DNA of 45,869 nt from Arthrobacter sp. Bi83. Lineage in GTDB: Bacteria; Actinomycetota; Actinomycetes; Actinomycetales; Micrococcaceae. The notes beneath the pieces were generated by a model. The model had not been told where the DNA came from and did no database searches. It was given only the letters and a program-made list of their open reading frames with translations. Positions 24,567 to 32,964 of this stretch are shown here, piece by piece; the stretch's first letter is position 1, and each line of letters opens with the position of its first letter. The position numbers were made by a program, and so were the translations under genes. The stretch is taken from positions 1 through 45,869 of the forward strand of contig NZ_CAKKLY010000038.1 in NCBI RefSeq assembly GCF_918698095.1, written 5' to 3'.

Positions 24567-24584
24567 TCGCGCGCGGAAGCGCGA
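24567..24584. repeat. Short hairpin upstream of the nitrite reductase operon
   Basis: TCGCGC (24567-24572) pairs with GCGCGA (24579-24584) with a 6-nt loop. It could be an operator or a leader element; the rest of 24463-24662 shows no gene. Confidence 0.25.
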
Positions 24585-24662
24585 AACAACCCCGGAGCAC
24601 CATGGTCGTATGCCCGGCTGATCGCCACCAGGTCAGCGATTCTCTGCCGAAAGGATCTGACC

Positions 24663-25010
24663 GTGATCTTGAAGAACCTCTTCCTCCAGGGCATCTTCCC
24701 CTTCGACGGCGCCGGCCTGGAAAAGCCCGTGCCCATCCACAGCCAGCTGTCGCACTACGTTCCGGACGGAGTGATCAACCAGACGCTGTACTTCAGGGGC
24801 GGTAACTCCTCCCCGGAGCTGATCACGGTGGTCCTGATGCGGGACGGCATTCCCATGCGGTACTTCCCTATCGGTGCAAAGAGCGATGTCCACGTCCCGC
24901 TCCGCGTGGTGGAGGACATCGAGGGCGGCTCGCTGATCGAACTCAGGCTGCTGGCGGACACGGGTGTGAGCGGTTCAGTGGTGGTCGATCTGGGCATGGT
25001 GGAGCACTGA
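24663..25010 (+). CDS. Conserved-looking protein coupled to nirB
   Basis: 115 aa, start GTG with AAAGGAT in front. No transmembrane helix, no Cys, a beta-rich pattern (ITVVLMRDGIPMRYFPIG, VHVPLRVVEDIEGG, VVVDLGMVEH). I do not recognise the family. Its TGA overlaps the ATG of nirB (TGATG), so it is translated together with it. A role in assembling, regulating or supporting the nitrite reductase is inferred only from this position. Confidence 0.6.
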   Translation: MILKNLFLQGIFPFDGAGLEKPVPIHSQLSHYVPDGVINQTLYFRGGNSSPELITVVLMRDGIPMRYFPIGAKSDVHVPLRVVEDIEGGSLIELRLLADTGVSGSVVVDLGMVEH

Positions 25011-27523
25011 TGACAGCGGTGGCGAGCCGGTCCGCCCGGACGAAAACTGTTGATTCCCGCCGTCGGCTCGTGGTGATCGGCAACGGCATGGCCGGGGCGC
25101 GGGCCGTCGAAGAGATCCTGGCCCGCGGCGGCGGCGTGCAGTACAGGATCACCATGTTCGGGGACGAGCCGTACGGCAACTACAACCGGATCATGCTCAG
25201 CCACGTCCTCTCCGGCGAGGAAAGCGCCGGCGATATCTTCCTCAATTCCCTGGCCTGGTACCGGGAGAACGACATCACGCTGCACGCGGGCGTCCGGGCA
25301 GAAAAAATCGACCGCTTCGCCAGGCTGGTATTTTCGGACGACGGCCGTGCCACGCCGTACGACGTCCTGGTCATTGCCACGGGCAGCCGCTCGCACCTGC
25401 CGCCGATGGACGGACTGTACACCCCCGGAGGGCTGCTGCGGCCGGGCGTTTTCGCGTTCCGCACGATCGACGACACACACGGCATGGTCTCCTACGCCCA
25501 GCAGGACCACCACCACCGGGCAGTGGTGATCGGCGGCGGACTCCTGGGGCTGGAAGCCGCGCGCGGGCTGCAAAGCCACGGCATCGACGTCGAGGTGGTC
25601 CACTCTGGAGGTCACCTGATGAACGCCCAGATGGGGCCCGACGGCGGCGCGGTCCTGCGGCGAAGCGTGGAAGCGCTCGGCATCAGGGTCCACACGGGCA
25701 GCCGGACCACGGCCATCCTGGGCGATGACAGGGTGCGCGGCGTCCGGCTGCGGGACATGCCGGACATCGGCTGCGACATGGTGGTGGTGGCGGCAGGCAT
25801 CCGCCCCAACGTTGAGGTGGCCGTCACGAGCGGCCTGCCGGTGGAGCGGGCGATCGTGGTTGACGACCAGATGCGCGTGCCGGATGAGGACGAGATCTAC
25901 GCGGTGGGCGAGTGCGTCCAGCACCGCGGCGAGGTGTACGGCCTCGTGGCGCCGCTATGGGAGCAGGCCTCCGTCCTGGCCGACCACGTGACGGGCGCCA
26001 ATCCGAAAGCGGCCTACCTGGGCACCCGGACGGCCACGAAACTCAAGGTGGCCGGCGTCGACGTCGCCTCCATGGGGCTGCAGGCCCCGGAACGGGACAC
26101 CGACGAACACGTGGTGTTCTCGGAGCCGAGCCGCGGAGTCTTCAAGTCCATCGTGATCCGGGACAGCAAGATCGTGGGTGCCACGCTGCTCGGGGACAGC
26201 CGCAAAGTGGCCTACCTGACGCAGGCGTTCGACCGCGGGCTGCCGCTGCCGGAGGAACGCGTCTCGCTGCTGTTCGACGTCGGCGGGCCGGCTGAGGAGG
26301 CGGGCGTGGCCGAACTGGGCGGTGACGCGCAGGTCTGCAACTGCAACGGCGTCAGCAAGCAGGCCCTGGTGGACACCGTGGCCGGCGGCTGCAACACGCT
26401 GGCCGGCGTGATGGACGCGACGCGCGCGGGCAAGGGCTGCGGCTCCTGCAAACTGCTGGTCCGGCAGGTGGTGGAGTGGGCCGCCGACGGCGCCGTGGCG
26501 GAAGATCCCGCGGCAAGCTACTACGTGCCGGGCGTGCCGCTGGAGAAGGCTGCCCTCATGAAGGCCATCCGCGAACAGAATCTGCATTCGGTGTCTGCGG
26601 TATTCGCCGCGCTGGCTCCCGGCGGAACCGAGGATGCGAAATCCAAGATGGGCCTGGCCTCGCTGCTGAAGATGATGTGGGCCGGTGAATACGTCGACGA
26701 GCGTGACGCCCGGTTCGTGAACGACCGGGTCCACGCCAATATCCAGCGGGACGGCACGTTTTCGGTGGTGCCGCAGATGAAGGGCGGCGTGACATCCCCT
26801 GAGCAGCTCCGCCGGATTGCCGACGTCGCGGACAAGTACAGGATTCCCATGGTGAAGCTCACCGGTGGGCAGCGGATCGACCTGCTCGGCGTTCCCAAGG
26901 AGGACCTGCCCAGGGTCTGGGCCGACCTCGACATGCCGTCCGGCTATGCCTACGGCAAGAGCTTCCGGACCGTGAAGACGTGCGTCGGCAAGGAGTTCTG
27001 CCGCTACGGGACCGGCGATTCCACCCGGCTGGGCATCGAGATCGAGTCGCGCTTCCAAGGCATCGAGTCGCCGGCGAAACTGAAACTGGCCGTGTCCGGC
27101 TGCCCGCGGAACTGCGCCGAATCGCTGGTGAAGGACGTGGGGGTGGTGGCCGTGGAGGGCGGCCGCTGGGAGATCTACGTGGGCGGCGCGGCCGGGGCCC
27201 ACATCCGCAAGGGCGACCTGCTTGCCACCGTGGACAGCCCCGAGACCGTGAAGCTGCTGACCGGCCGCTTCATGCAGTACTACCGGGAGCGCGCCAACTG
27301 GCTGGAGCGCACGTACGCGTTTGTGCCGCGCGTCGGCATTGAGCACCTCCGGTCGGTGATCGTGGACGACGCCGAAGGGATCGCCGCGCAGCTCGACGCC
27401 GCCATGCAGGAGTCCGTCGACGCCTACGTCGACCCCTGGACCGAACGCGACGATCCGTTCACCCCCGGCCAGTTCCGCACTTCGCTCCCGCTTGAGGTTC
27501 TTCCCCAGGTGCCGGTCCGATGA
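25010..27523 (+). CDS. nirB: Nitrite reductase (NADH) large subunit NirB
   Basis: 837 aa assimilatory enzyme that reduces nitrite to ammonium with NADH in the cytoplasm. From the N-terminus: FAD/NAD domain (VVIGNGMAGARAVEEI), a BFD-like [2Fe-2S] domain with CNCNG (Cys443, Cys445) and GCGSC (Cys477, Cys480), the ferredoxin-like half-domain, and the [4Fe-4S]/siroheme domain with TCVGKEFC (Cys658, Cys664) and SGCPRNC (Cys698, Cys702). All ligands are present. Followed by nirD with a 4-nt overlap. Confidence 0.96.
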   Translation: MTAVASRSARTKTVDSRRRLVVIGNGMAGARAVEEILARGGGVQYRITMFGDEPYGNYNRIMLSHVLSGEESAGDIFLNSLAWYRENDITLHAGVRAEKIDRFARLVFSDDGRATPYDVLVIATGSRSHLPPMDGLYTPGGLLRPGVFAFRTIDDTHGMVSYAQQDHHHRAVVIGGGLLGLEAARGLQSHGIDVEVVHSGGHLMNAQMGPDGGAVLRRSVEALGIRVHTGSRTTAILGDDRVRGVRLRDMPDIGCDMVVVAAGIRPNVEVAVTSGLPVERAIVVDDQMRVPDEDEIYAVGECVQHRGEVYGLVAPLWEQASVLADHVTGANPKAAYLGTRTATKLKVAGVDVASMGLQAPERDTDEHVVFSEPSRGVFKSIVIRDSKIVGATLLGDSRKVAYLTQAFDRGLPLPEERVSLLFDVGGPAEEAGVAELGGDAQVCNCNGVSKQALVDTVAGGCNTLAGVMDATRAGKGCGSCKLLVRQVVEWAADGAVAEDPAASYYVPGVPLEKAALMKAIREQNLHSVSAVFAALAPGGTEDAKSKMGLASLLKMMWAGEYVDERDARFVNDRVHANIQRDGTFSVVPQMKGGVTSPEQLRRIADVADKYRIPMVKLTGGQRIDLLGVPKEDLPRVWADLDMPSGYAYGKSFRTVKTCVGKEFCRYGTGDSTRLGIEIESRFQGIESPAKLKLAVSGCPRNCAESLVKDVGVVAVEGGRWEIYVGGAAGAHIRKGDLLATVDSPETVKLLTGRFMQYYRERANWLERTYAFVPRVGIEHLRSVIVDDAEGIAAQLDAAMQESVDAYVDPWTERDDPFTPGQFRTSLPLEVLPQVPVR

Positions 27524-27876
27524 GCACGGGACTCTCCAAAACGGGACTCTCCGACGCCGGGCAGAGCGCCGGCCTGCACGTCCTCGGCCGGCTGGACCAG
27601 GTTCCCGTCGGCGAGGGCCGCGCGTTCGGCGTCGACGGTGAGCAGATCGCGGTATTCCGGCTCAGGGACGGGTCCCTCCGGGCGCTTTCCGCTGTCTGCC
27701 CCCACAAGGGCGGCCCCATAGCCGACGGCACCATCGACCAGGCCCTGGTGATGTGTCCCCTGCACCAGCACTCCTTCGAGCTGGACACCGGCTGCTCCAC
27801 CACCGGAGCCGGCCCGCTGCGCAGCTATCCGGTGCACGCGGACGGCGAGGGGAACATCATCCTGCAGCTCCCCTGA
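27520..27876 (+). CDS. nirD: Nitrite reductase (NADH) small subunit NirD
   Basis: 118 aa Rieske-type subunit that completes NirB. CPH (Cys60, His62) and CPLH (Cys79, His82) would bind a [2Fe-2S] cluster; this is the Rieske pattern, although several NirD proteins lack it, so the cluster may be functional here. ATGA overlap with nirB. Confidence 0.93.
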   Translation: MSTGLSKTGLSDAGQSAGLHVLGRLDQVPVGEGRAFGVDGEQIAVFRLRDGSLRALSAVCPHKGGPIADGTIDQALVMCPLHQHSFELDTGCSTTGAGPLRSYPVHADGEGNIILQLP

Positions 27877-27916
27877 CACTGTCTCCAACTGCGGATTGTG
27901 TGGCAGGGTGTTCCCC

Positions 27917-28312
27917 ATGGACTACACCGCAGATCCGCGCGTGGACGCCTACATTGGCGCGCTTCCCGAATGGCAGCAGGCGGTGTGCCGGGAAGTCCGC
28001 GAGCTGGTCCATGCCGCCGATCCGGAAGTGACGGAGACCATCAAGCGCACGCGGCAACCCTACTTTGAACTCCAGGGCAACATCTGCGCCCTCCTCGCGG
28101 CCAAGGACCACGTCAACGTCTTCCTGTACGACGGCGGGATCGTGCCTGACCCGGGCCACCTCATCACCGGTGGACACGAGAACAAGACGGCCCGCACGGT
28201 GGCCTTCTACGAAGGCGAAGCGATCAATGCACCTGCCCTGACGGAACTGTTCAGGGCTGTCATCGCCAACAACCGCGCCGGCGGCTGGCGCAAGATCAAG
28301 AGCGGCGGATAA
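27917..28312 (+). CDS. DUF1801 family protein
   Basis: 131 aa. MDYTADPRVDAYIGALPEWQQAVCREVRELV and the VTETIKRTRQPYF and HVNVFLYDGG motifs match the DUF1801 (YdhG/YjhX-like) fold, mostly of unknown function. It lies 40 bp after nirD, whose terminator is not obvious, and 4 bp before the methyltransferase gene. I chose ATG 27917; the frame extends to 27896 without improving the match. Confidence 0.72.
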   Translation: MDYTADPRVDAYIGALPEWQQAVCREVRELVHAADPEVTETIKRTRQPYFELQGNICALLAAKDHVNVFLYDGGIVPDPGHLITGGHENKTARTVAFYEGEAINAPALTELFRAVIANNRAGGWRKIKSGG

Positions 28313-28316
28313 CCGG

Positions 28317-29051
28317 ATGCCTTCACCTTCCCACCAGCATTCCGCGGACGGCGCCAATGCAGAGCACTACGCGGCAAAGAACGACGGCGCCGCCCACCTT
28401 TGGGACGAAATGTACCGGAGCCGTCCGCGCATCTGGAGCGGACGGCCCAACCCGCAACTGGTCGCTGAAACGGCCGGGCTGAGACCGGGAACGGCTTTGG
28501 ACCTCGGCTGCGGCGAAGGTGCCGATGCCCTGTGGCTCGCCGGACGGGGCTGGACGGTGACCGCGGTGGACGTGTCCGCCGTCGCGCTGGAACGGGCCGC
28601 CGCGCATGCAGCGGAATTAGAGGCGGGCCGCCGCATCACCTGGCTGCGGCAGGACCTGGAGACGTGGAAACCGCAGGAACAGTTTGACCTCGTCTCCGCG
28701 CAGTTCCTGCACTCCACGGAAATGCCGTGGCAGCGGTCCCACCGGATTGCCGCGGGCGCGGTGCGGCCGGGCGGCACACTGCTGATCGTGGGGCACCATC
28801 CGGAGGGGTTGCCACCCTGGTCCGGTCATAGCCATTCCGACGACGGCGGAGCGGGCCACGCGGCGGGACGGTTTTTCACGGCGGAGGAGCTCGTGTCCGA
28901 GCTCAGGCTGACGGCGCCGGAATGGCGGGTGGACGTGGCTGAGGCCAGGGAACGCGAGGCCACCGGCCCGGACGGACAGATGGCGCTCCTGGCCGACGCC
29001 GTGCTGCGCGCCACCCGGGCAGACGCCTACAAAGTGCTCCCCCGCCTCTAA
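28317..29051 (+). CDS. Class I SAM-dependent methyltransferase
   Basis: 244 aa. TALDLGCGEGADALWLA is the SAM-binding motif I; WTVTAVDVSAVAL is motif II, and LVSAQFLHST / GGTLLIVGHH follow. The start, MYRSRPRIWSGRPNPQLVAE, resembles the TehB/thiopurine-type group of small-molecule methyltransferases. Substrate unknown. It converges with the MFS gene with a 12-bp gap. Confidence 0.85.
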   Translation: MPSPSHQHSADGANAEHYAAKNDGAAHLWDEMYRSRPRIWSGRPNPQLVAETAGLRPGTALDLGCGEGADALWLAGRGWTVTAVDVSAVALERAAAHAAELEAGRRITWLRQDLETWKPQEQFDLVSAQFLHSTEMPWQRSHRIAAGAVRPGGTLLIVGHHPEGLPPWSGHSHSDDGGAGHAAGRFFTAEELVSELRLTAPEWRVDVAEAREREATGPDGQMALLADAVLRATRADAYKVLPRL

Positions 29052-29063
29052 CAGGCTCCGGCG

Positions 29064-30467
29064 CTAGTCGGCCACCCGGGGTGCAATGGCCACAGCGGCT
29101 GCGGCGACCGCGGCCGTCAGGGCGAACACCCCGGCGAACGATGCCGCCGTCGTCGTAAACGCGGTGAACACGATGCCGGTGGTGGCGAGGGCGAGGGCAC
29201 CGCCGAGGGAATCGGAAATGGACATCGCCGAGCTGTTGAAGCCTTCCGTGTCCGGCGTCGAGAGCGCGAGCGTCATAACGCTCAGCCGCGGATACATCAG
29301 TCCCATGCCGCCGCCGGCAAGGATCCAGCCGGCGATCGCGATGGCGGCCGGCCAGCCGAAGGCGGTGGTCACCAGGGCGAGGACTATCGCGGACAGCACC
29401 AGCAGCGAACCGATCCGGACCGCGACCGGGCTCGGCAGCCGTCCGCCGAGGCGACCCTGGATACCGGAGGCCGCGGCCCAGGCGAGAGCTCCCCCGGTCA
29501 GCGTGAGTCCGGCGAAGGTGGGCGAGAAGGCGTAGCGGTCCACCAGCAGGTACGGCAGGTAGACTTCGGCGCCGAAGAACGCGGCCGACGCCAGTCCCCG
29601 GGTAAGGATCACGCTGGGCAGCCCGCGGCGGGCGGTCAGGGTTCCGCGGGGCACCAATGGCCTGACGGCCAGCAGGGCAACCACGACGGCGGCAGCCGCG
29701 ACGAGCGCGCCGGCCACCGGAATCCGGGAGGACAGGTTCAGGCCCAATACCGCGATGGCGGCGAGGGCAGCCCAGGCCAGCCGCCCGAAGGCCCACGGTG
29801 CCAGCTGCTCCTCCGGTCCCGACCGGACCCCGCGCAGCGCCGGGACCAGCATGGCCAGGGCGGGGACAACGAGGGCCACCACGCCGAGGAACACCCACTG
29901 CCAGCCGGCCAGCTGCGCCACGAGTCCGGCGGCAAACGGCCCCACCAGGGACGGGATGACCCACGCTGCGGAGAACGCGGCGAAGATTTTAGGATGAAGC
30001 TCGGGCGGATAGGCGCGGGCCACCACCACGTAGAGGGCCACGGTCATGGCGCCGCCGCCCAGGCCCTGGACCAGCCTGCCAGCGACCAGGACGGCCATGC
30101 TGCCGGACGTGCCCGCAATCAGCAGCCCCAGAACGAACACGGCCACGGAAGCGTACAGCGGCGCCAGAGGACCCCGCCGGTCGGACCAGTTGCCGGCGCC
30201 CACCATGCCGATCACCCCGGTGGCCAGCGGGCCGGCAAACGCCAGGGCGTACAGGCTTGCCCCGTCGAGCTCGCGGCTGACGATCGGCATGATGGTGGTC
30301 ACGGCCAGCGATTCGAAGGCGGCCAGGAACACCAGGGCGCACGAGCCGACGGTCACCAGGAGATAGGGGTGCCGGAGGATCCCTGCGGCGGGTGCTGCGG
30401 AAAGTGGCGGGGCGGATTCGTGCACGGCGACAGCATGCCACACGAGGCGGCGCAACGCACCCGGCAC
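29064..30467 (-). CDS. MFS drug-resistance-type transporter
   Basis: 467 aa, about 14 hydrophobic helices (DHA2-like length). VTVGSCALVFLAAFESLAVTTIMPIVSREL resembles the drug-efflux helix 1 motif, NWSDRRGPLAPLYAS is motif A and VAGRLVQGLGGGAMTVA helix 4. A GTG at 30425 (protein starting VHESA) is an equally possible start. Probably exports toxic compounds. It is on the opposite strand to the methyltransferase and downstream of the Lrp-type regulator. Confidence 0.82.
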   Translation of the reverse strand: MPGALRRLVWHAVAVHESAPPLSAAPAAGILRHPYLLVTVGSCALVFLAAFESLAVTTIMPIVSRELDGASLYALAFAGPLATGVIGMVGAGNWSDRRGPLAPLYASVAVFVLGLLIAGTSGSMAVLVAGRLVQGLGGGAMTVALYVVVARAYPPELHPKIFAAFSAAWVIPSLVGPFAAGLVAQLAGWQWVFLGVVALVVPALAMLVPALRGVRSGPEEQLAPWAFGRLAWAALAAIAVLGLNLSSRIPVAGALVAAAAVVVALLAVRPLVPRGTLTARRGLPSVILTRGLASAAFFGAEVYLPYLLVDRYAFSPTFAGLTLTGGALAWAAASGIQGRLGGRLPSPVAVRIGSLLVLSAIVLALVTTAFGWPAAIAIAGWILAGGGMGLMYPRLSVMTLALSTPDTEGFNSSAMSISDSLGGALALATTGIVFTAFTTTAASFAGVFALTAAVAAAAVAIAPRVAD

Positions 30468-30494
30468 AGGTCCGCTGCGCTGGGAACCCGCGGG

Positions 30495-31529
30495 CTAATA
30501 CGGGAGCTCGAGGCCCCCGGCATCGACGACGACCGCGCCGCTCGCCGTGGAGTCCTTGTTAAGCAACCAGCCGACCCGCTTCACGGTGCTGAGCATGACG
30601 ACGCTTTCGACCAGCTCGATGCCCGGGACCTTCTGCTGCAGGGCGACTTCGGCGGTCATGACGTCGGCCAGCGACTGGAGCCACATGATGATCACGAAAT
30701 TGGTGGGCCCCGTGGTCGAGGCGCTGAGGCGCACGTTCCGGATGGTCCGGATCTCCGCGGCGGCGGCCTCATGCCGGCCGGCCGGAACGTTGACAAACCA
30801 CTGGCAGGTGACCGGGTAGGACGAGTACCGCTGCGCCACCTCGCACCGCAAGGACAGGATTCCGCTGGCGAGCACGCGGTTCAGCTGGCGCTGCACAGTG
30901 GCAGGATTGCGGCCCAGGGCGCGCGCGATGTCTGCCGCGGTTGCGCGCCCATCCTTGGCCAGGTACGGAAGCAGATCCAGGTGGCTCGCGGGCAGCGGTT
31001 CCCGGGCGGCGCCCTGGCGCTCGGTGCCGGGACCAGCGGGGCGCGCGAGTTCCCGAAGAGCCGCCTGTTGCGCCCGGCTCAGCACGTTGAGCCGCCAGGC
31101 ATCGCCGCCGGTGTGCAGCCGGGTGCACAGTGCCGTCTGGTACTTCACCAGGCCCTCGATGTCTTTCAGCCGGGACACCACATTGGTGCTGAATTCCTCC
31201 AGCGACCGGGTAATGACGGTGAGCATCAGGTCGCGGTTGCTGGCGGCCTCCTCCACCGTGACGATCTCCGGCATCGCCGCCAGGCTGGCCGTGACACGTT
31301 CCCGGCGGTTCATCTCGCAGTCCACGGCCACGAAGGCGAGGCACATCTGCTTGGGGTCGCCGATGAGATGGGCCGTCACCCACGAGGCCCCGCCGGAGCG
31401 CAGCCGCTCCCACCGGTTGGCAAGCGTCGTGGCGTGAACGCCCAGAACCCCGGATGCATCCGCCCAGCTGAGCCGGGGCGCGATCTGCAGGGCGTTGATG
31501 AGAACCAGGTCATCCTCGCTGAGCTCCAA
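30495..31529 (-). CDS. Lrp/AsnC-like regulator with two HTH domains
   Basis: 344 aa, two Lrp-type modules in tandem. Module 1 (LSEDDLVLINALQIAPRLSW, HATTLANRWERL) and module 2 (LDLLPYLAKDGRATAADIARALGRNPATVQRQLNRVL) each start with a winged HTH followed by an effector-like beta domain. Fused or duplicated Lrp regulators of this length are frequent in actinobacteria and respond to amino acids. TTG at 31529 chosen: GGAGG lies 5 nt upstream. Divergent from the amidohydrolase gene, so it probably controls it. Confidence 0.8.
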   Translation of the reverse strand: MELSEDDLVLINALQIAPRLSWADASGVLGVHATTLANRWERLRSGGASWVTAHLIGDPKQMCLAFVAVDCEMNRRERVTASLAAMPEIVTVEEAASNRDLMLTVITRSLEEFSTNVVSRLKDIEGLVKYQTALCTRLHTGGDAWRLNVLSRAQQAALRELARPAGPGTERQGAAREPLPASHLDLLPYLAKDGRATAADIARALGRNPATVQRQLNRVLASGILSLRCEVAQRYSSYPVTCQWFVNVPAGRHEAAAAEIRTIRNVRLSASTTGPTNFVIIMWLQSLADVMTAEVALQQKVPGIELVESVVMLSTVKRVGWLLNKDSTASGAVVVDAGGLELPY

Positions 31530-31635
31530 ATGAGCCTCCGTCCTGCATGAATCCTGCAGATAATCCAATACAAATGCATTCTTCCAGCACTTCTTCGGAG
31601 TGTGAAGCAGGCCACTTCAGAATAGACGCACCGAG

Positions 31636-31641
31636 CATAAT
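31636..31641 (+). promoter_or_regulatory. -10-like CATAAT of the amidohydrolase operon
   Basis: CATAAT is close to TATAAT and lies about 20 bp before the start codon. The divergent space 31530-31661 is the likely binding site of the Lrp-type regulator, but no clear palindrome was found. Confidence 0.35.
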
Positions 31642-31661
31642 ACCGAAGACAAGGAGTGCAC

Positions 31662-32939
31662 GTGCCAATTGCCGCCGATGCCCAGGAACTGCAGGGAGAC
31701 CTCGCCAGGCTCCGCCACGACTTGCACCGGGAGCCGGAGATCGGCCTGGAGCTGCCGCGGACGCAGGAAAAGGTCCTCAAGGCCTTGGACGGGCTGCCCT
31801 TCGAGATCACCCTGGGCAAGGACACGACGTCCGTCACCGCGGTCCTGCGCGGCGGCTCACCCGGCGCCGCCGGCACCACCGGGGCTGACCGGCCCGCAGT
31901 CCTCCTCCGCGCGGACATGGACGGGCTGCCAGTCCAGGAGAAGACCGGCGTCCAGTACACCTCCACCATCGACGGCGCCATGCACGCGTGCGGCCACGAC
32001 CTCCACACGTCCATGCTGGCAGGAGCCGCCACGCTGCTGGCAGAACGCCGGGACCAGCTGGCCGGCGACGTGGTGCTGATGTTCCAGCCGGGCGAGGAGG
32101 GCTTCGACGGTGCGAGCTACATGATCCGTGAGGGCGTTCTGGACGCACCCGGCCGCCGGGTGGACGCCGCCTACGGCATGCACGTCTTCTCCTCCCTCGA
32201 GCCCCACGGCACGTTCTGCACGAAGCCGGGCGTCATGCTCAGCTCCTCCGACGGGCTGGTGGTCACCGTGCTGGGCGCCGGAGGCCATGGCTCAGCCCCG
32301 CATTCGGCCAAGGACCCCGTCACGGCGGCGGCCGAAATGGTGACGGCCCTGCAGGTCATGGTCACCCGGCAGTTCAACATGTTCGATCCGGTGGTTCTGT
32401 CCGTGGGCGTGCTCCACGCCGGCACCAAGCGCAACGTCATCCCGGAAACGGCGCGCATCGAGGCCACGATCCGGACGTTCTCCGAAGAGTCCCGGCAGAA
32501 GATGATGGACGCTGTGCCTCGTCTGCTCAAGGGTATCGCCGCCGCACACGGGCTCGACGTGGACGTCGACTACCAGCAGGAATACCCCCTCACCATCACG
32601 GACGAGGACGAAACGCACACGGCCGAGAACGTCATCGCGGGCCTCTTCGGCGAATCGCGGCTCGCGCGCTGGGCCACCCCGCTCAGCGGCTCCGAGGACT
32701 TCTCCCGGGTGCTCGCCGAGGTGCCCGGCACCTTCATCGGCCTGAGCGCCGTGCCCCGGGATGCGGACCACGCCACCTCCCCGTTCAACCACTCACCGTA
32801 CGCAACGTTCGACGACGGCGTGCTGGCTGACGGGGCCGCGCTCTATGCCGAACTCGCCGTTTCGCGGCTGGCCACGCTGTCTGCGGCGGCGTCCCCCGCC
32901 CGCGCCTCCGCCGTTCCGGCCGCCGCCTCGGCCTCCTAG
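31662..32939 (+). CDS. M20-family amidohydrolase
   Basis: 425 aa zinc/manganese peptidase-like hydrolase of the M20D group (hippurate hydrolase, N-acyl-amino-acid amidohydrolase). RHDLHREPEIGLELPRTQ, ADMDGLPVQE, HACGHDLHTSML, PGEEGFDGA and GGHGSAPH are its metal and substrate motifs. It cleaves the amide of an N-acylated amino acid or similar. GTG 31662 was preferred over 31656, which lies inside the ribosome site AAGGAG. An Ala/Ser-rich tail ends it. Next gene is the MHS transporter, 25 bp away. Confidence 0.88.
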   Translation: MPIAADAQELQGDLARLRHDLHREPEIGLELPRTQEKVLKALDGLPFEITLGKDTTSVTAVLRGGSPGAAGTTGADRPAVLLRADMDGLPVQEKTGVQYTSTIDGAMHACGHDLHTSMLAGAATLLAERRDQLAGDVVLMFQPGEEGFDGASYMIREGVLDAPGRRVDAAYGMHVFSSLEPHGTFCTKPGVMLSSSDGLVVTVLGAGGHGSAPHSAKDPVTAAAEMVTALQVMVTRQFNMFDPVVLSVGVLHAGTKRNVIPETARIEATIRTFSEESRQKMMDAVPRLLKGIAAAHGLDVDVDYQQEYPLTITDEDETHTAENVIAGLFGESRLARWATPLSGSEDFSRVLAEVPGTFIGLSAVPRDADHATSPFNHSPYATFDDGVLADGAALYAELAVSRLATLSAAASPARASAVPAAASAS

Positions 32940-32964
32940 CCCCGCCCACCTGAGGAAGAGAACC

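Noticed and set aside
24556..24590. Possible GlnR-type nitrogen-control site before the nitrite reductase operon
   Set aside because: ATTAC and GAAAC half-sites are present but not at the 6-bp spacing of the GlnR consensus. Too weak to call.
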